NCBI GenBank assembly: GCA_029261375.1
Contig: JAJDBL010000294.1
Coordinates: 1 to 7,232, forward strand
DNA length: 7,232 nt
DNA from: Nitrospirales bacterium
GTDB taxonomy: Bacteria > Nitrospirota > Nitrospiria > Nitrospirales > UBA2166
Direction of reading: 5' to 3'
A program made the translations under genes and the position numbers. A model generated the notes under the pieces. The model saw nothing but the letters and a program-made list of their open reading frames with translations, was not told where the DNA came from and searched no databases. Of this stretch, positions 6,042 through 7,232 are shown piece after piece. The first letter of the stretch is position 1, and the number at the start of each line of letters is the position of its first letter.

Positions 6042-7232
6042 CTATTCCCACTCGATGGTGCCTGGCGGTTTTGTGCTTAGATCATACACCACGCGGTTCA
6101 CGCCTTTGACTTCGTTGGTAATGCGGTGCGCAATGCGTCCAAGCATGTCGTATGGGAGCCGCACCCAATCGGCGGTCATGCCGTCGTCACTTTGGACAGC
6201 GCGAACAGCCACGACATGTTCGTAGGAGCGTTTGTCACCGCGAATTCCCACTGTTTTTACCGGGATCAGCACGGCAAATGCTTGCCATACCTTGCGGCCT
6301 AATCCAGCGGGCCCGACTTCTTCTTGGACGATCACGTCGGCTTCGCGGAGGATCTTGAGGGCTGGCCGGGTTACTGGTCCGATGATTCTAATCGCCAATC
6401 CAGGGCCGGGAAACGGCTGTCTCCACACAAGTTCATCCGGAAGGCCGAGTTCCGTTCCGAGTCGGCGAACCTCATCTTTGAACAAATCACGAAGTGGTTC
6501 GACGACCTTGAGTTTCATTCGTGCGGGTAGCCCACCGACGTTATGATGTGTCTTGATGACGGCTGACGGTCCGAGCGTCGCACCGCTTTCCACGACATCT
6601 GGATACAGCGTTCCCTGAACGAGATGCGACACTGGGCTCTCTTTCGATTGTGCATCGATCTTCTTCGCCTCGGCTTCGAACACACGAATAAATTCGCGCC
6701 CAATAATCTTACGCTTCCGTTCCGGATTGACGACGCCTTTCAGGGCACGCAAAAACTGCTGGCTTGCATCGATATACCGAAGGTTCAGATTCAAGTGTGT
6801 CCGTAGACTTGTCAGGACAGATTGCGACTCATTCGCTCGCAATAATCCGTTGTTGACAAAGATGCAGGTGAGCCGGTCGCCAACCGCACGGTGGGTCAGC
6901 GCTGCGGCGACGGTGGAATCCACTCCGCCGCTCAATGCGCAAATAACATGGCCTGAGCGAGCCTGCTTCCGTACCTCAGCGACCATGGGTTCTATCCATG
7001 ACGTGGTGTTCCACGTGCCTTGGCATCCGCACACACGATACACAAAGTTACGAAGAATCTGTGTGCCTTTGGGGGTATGTACCACTTCTGGATGAAACTG
7101 CAATCCGAAAATACGACGCGTGCTATCACGCATGGCTGCAATGGGTGAGTTCGCGGTATGCGCGATCGCAGTGAACCCAGGTGGGAGTCGATCGATGCGA
7201 TCTCCGTGGCTCATCCATACCGGGGTTCGCGT
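6042..7232 (-). CDS. guaA: GMP synthase (glutamine-hydrolysing), C-terminal part (5' end outside window)
   Basis: GuaA converts XMP to GMP with ATP, using ammonia from glutamine, in the last step of purine GMP synthesis in the cytoplasm. The 396 visible residues begin inside the glutamine amidotransferase domain; the frame is open to the window edge, so the catalytic Cys lies outside. Numbering from Met at 7214: VWMSHGD spans the start, FGLQFHPEV at 36-44 gives catalytic His41 and Glu43, and the ATP pyrophosphatase loop LSGGVDST is at 94-101. Downstream are [13 protein letters not shown] at 198-210, [10 protein letters not shown] at 221-230 and [13 protein letters not shown] at 265-277. The dimerisation domain ends in the canonical KPPGTIEWE at 382-390, so the C-terminus is complete and intact. 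Met at 7214 is internal, not the start. The gene runs in the same direction as rluB-aspS, 151 bp upstream. No frameshift was seen. Confidence 0.97.
   Translation of the reverse strand, partial: TRTPVWMSHGDRIDRLPPGFTAIAHTANSPIAAMRDSTRRIFGLQFHPEVVHTPKGTQILRNFVYRVCGCQGTWNTTSWIEPMVAEVRKQARSGHVICALSGGVDSTVAAALTHRAVGDRLTCIFVNNGLLRANESQSVLTSLRTHLNLNLRYIDASQQFLRALKGVVNPERKRKIIGREFIRVFEAEAKKIDAQSKESPVSHLVQGTLYPDVVESGATLGPSAVIKTHHNVGGLPARMKLKVVEPLRDLFKDEVRRLGTELGLPDELVWRQPFPGPGLAIRIIGPVTRPALKILREADVIVQEEVGPAGLGRKVWQAFAVLIPVKTVGIRGDKRSYEHVVAVRAVQSDDGMTADWVRLPYDMLGRIAHRITNEVKGVNRVVYDLSTKPPGTIEWE

Noticed and set aside
6727..7095. 122-residue plus-strand open frame inside guaA
   Set aside because: It is a shadow of the conserved guaA coding strand with no motif of its own.

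Overview
The window reads as an ordinary bacterial chromosome segment. It holds six protein-coding genes: two truncated by the window edges and four complete. No rRNA, tRNA, CRISPR array or transposase gene was seen. The organism cannot be fixed from this alone. The housekeeping genes are clearly bacterial: an AspRS with a GAD-type insertion, an RsuA/RluB-type pseudouridine synthase, and a two-domain GuaA. The 151-bp spacer next to guaA resembles, from memory, dispersed intergenic sequence found in Nitrospira-type (Nitrospirota) genomes, so Nitrospirota is a weak guess.

Left part, plus strand (1-2812): the 3' part of a GT-B glycosyltransferase gene is followed by about 340 bp without a convincing gene. 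That gap contains one near-perfect 20-bp palindrome. Next comes a complete membrane O-acyltransferase of the OafA/PatB type with a C-terminal periplasmic SGNH domain. A glycosyltransferase beside an O-acyltransferase suggests the end of a surface-polysaccharide locus (exopolysaccharide, capsule or O-antigen), in which one enzyme builds the glycan and the other acylates it. The acyltransferase gene looks more AT-rich than the housekeeping genes to its right.

Right part, minus strand (7232 down to 2826): guaA (3' part), then an rluB-like gene, aspS, and a small secreted cysteine-rich protein. rluB and aspS are separated by a single base, and aspS is followed after 19 bp by the secreted protein, so these three are very probably co-transcribed. 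guaA lies 151 bp upstream and may or may not belong to the same unit. The minus-strand block converges on the plus-strand acyltransferase, with only 13 bp between the two stop codons.

Points that deserve a second look are the secreted protein, which shows a 33-residue internal periodicity of cysteine and glycine motifs; a histidine in the AspRS anticodon-binding domain that predicts a non-discriminating enzyme; and an Asn in place of the usual Asp in the SGNH block I of the acyltransferase. I found no clear sign of a novel multi-gene system.
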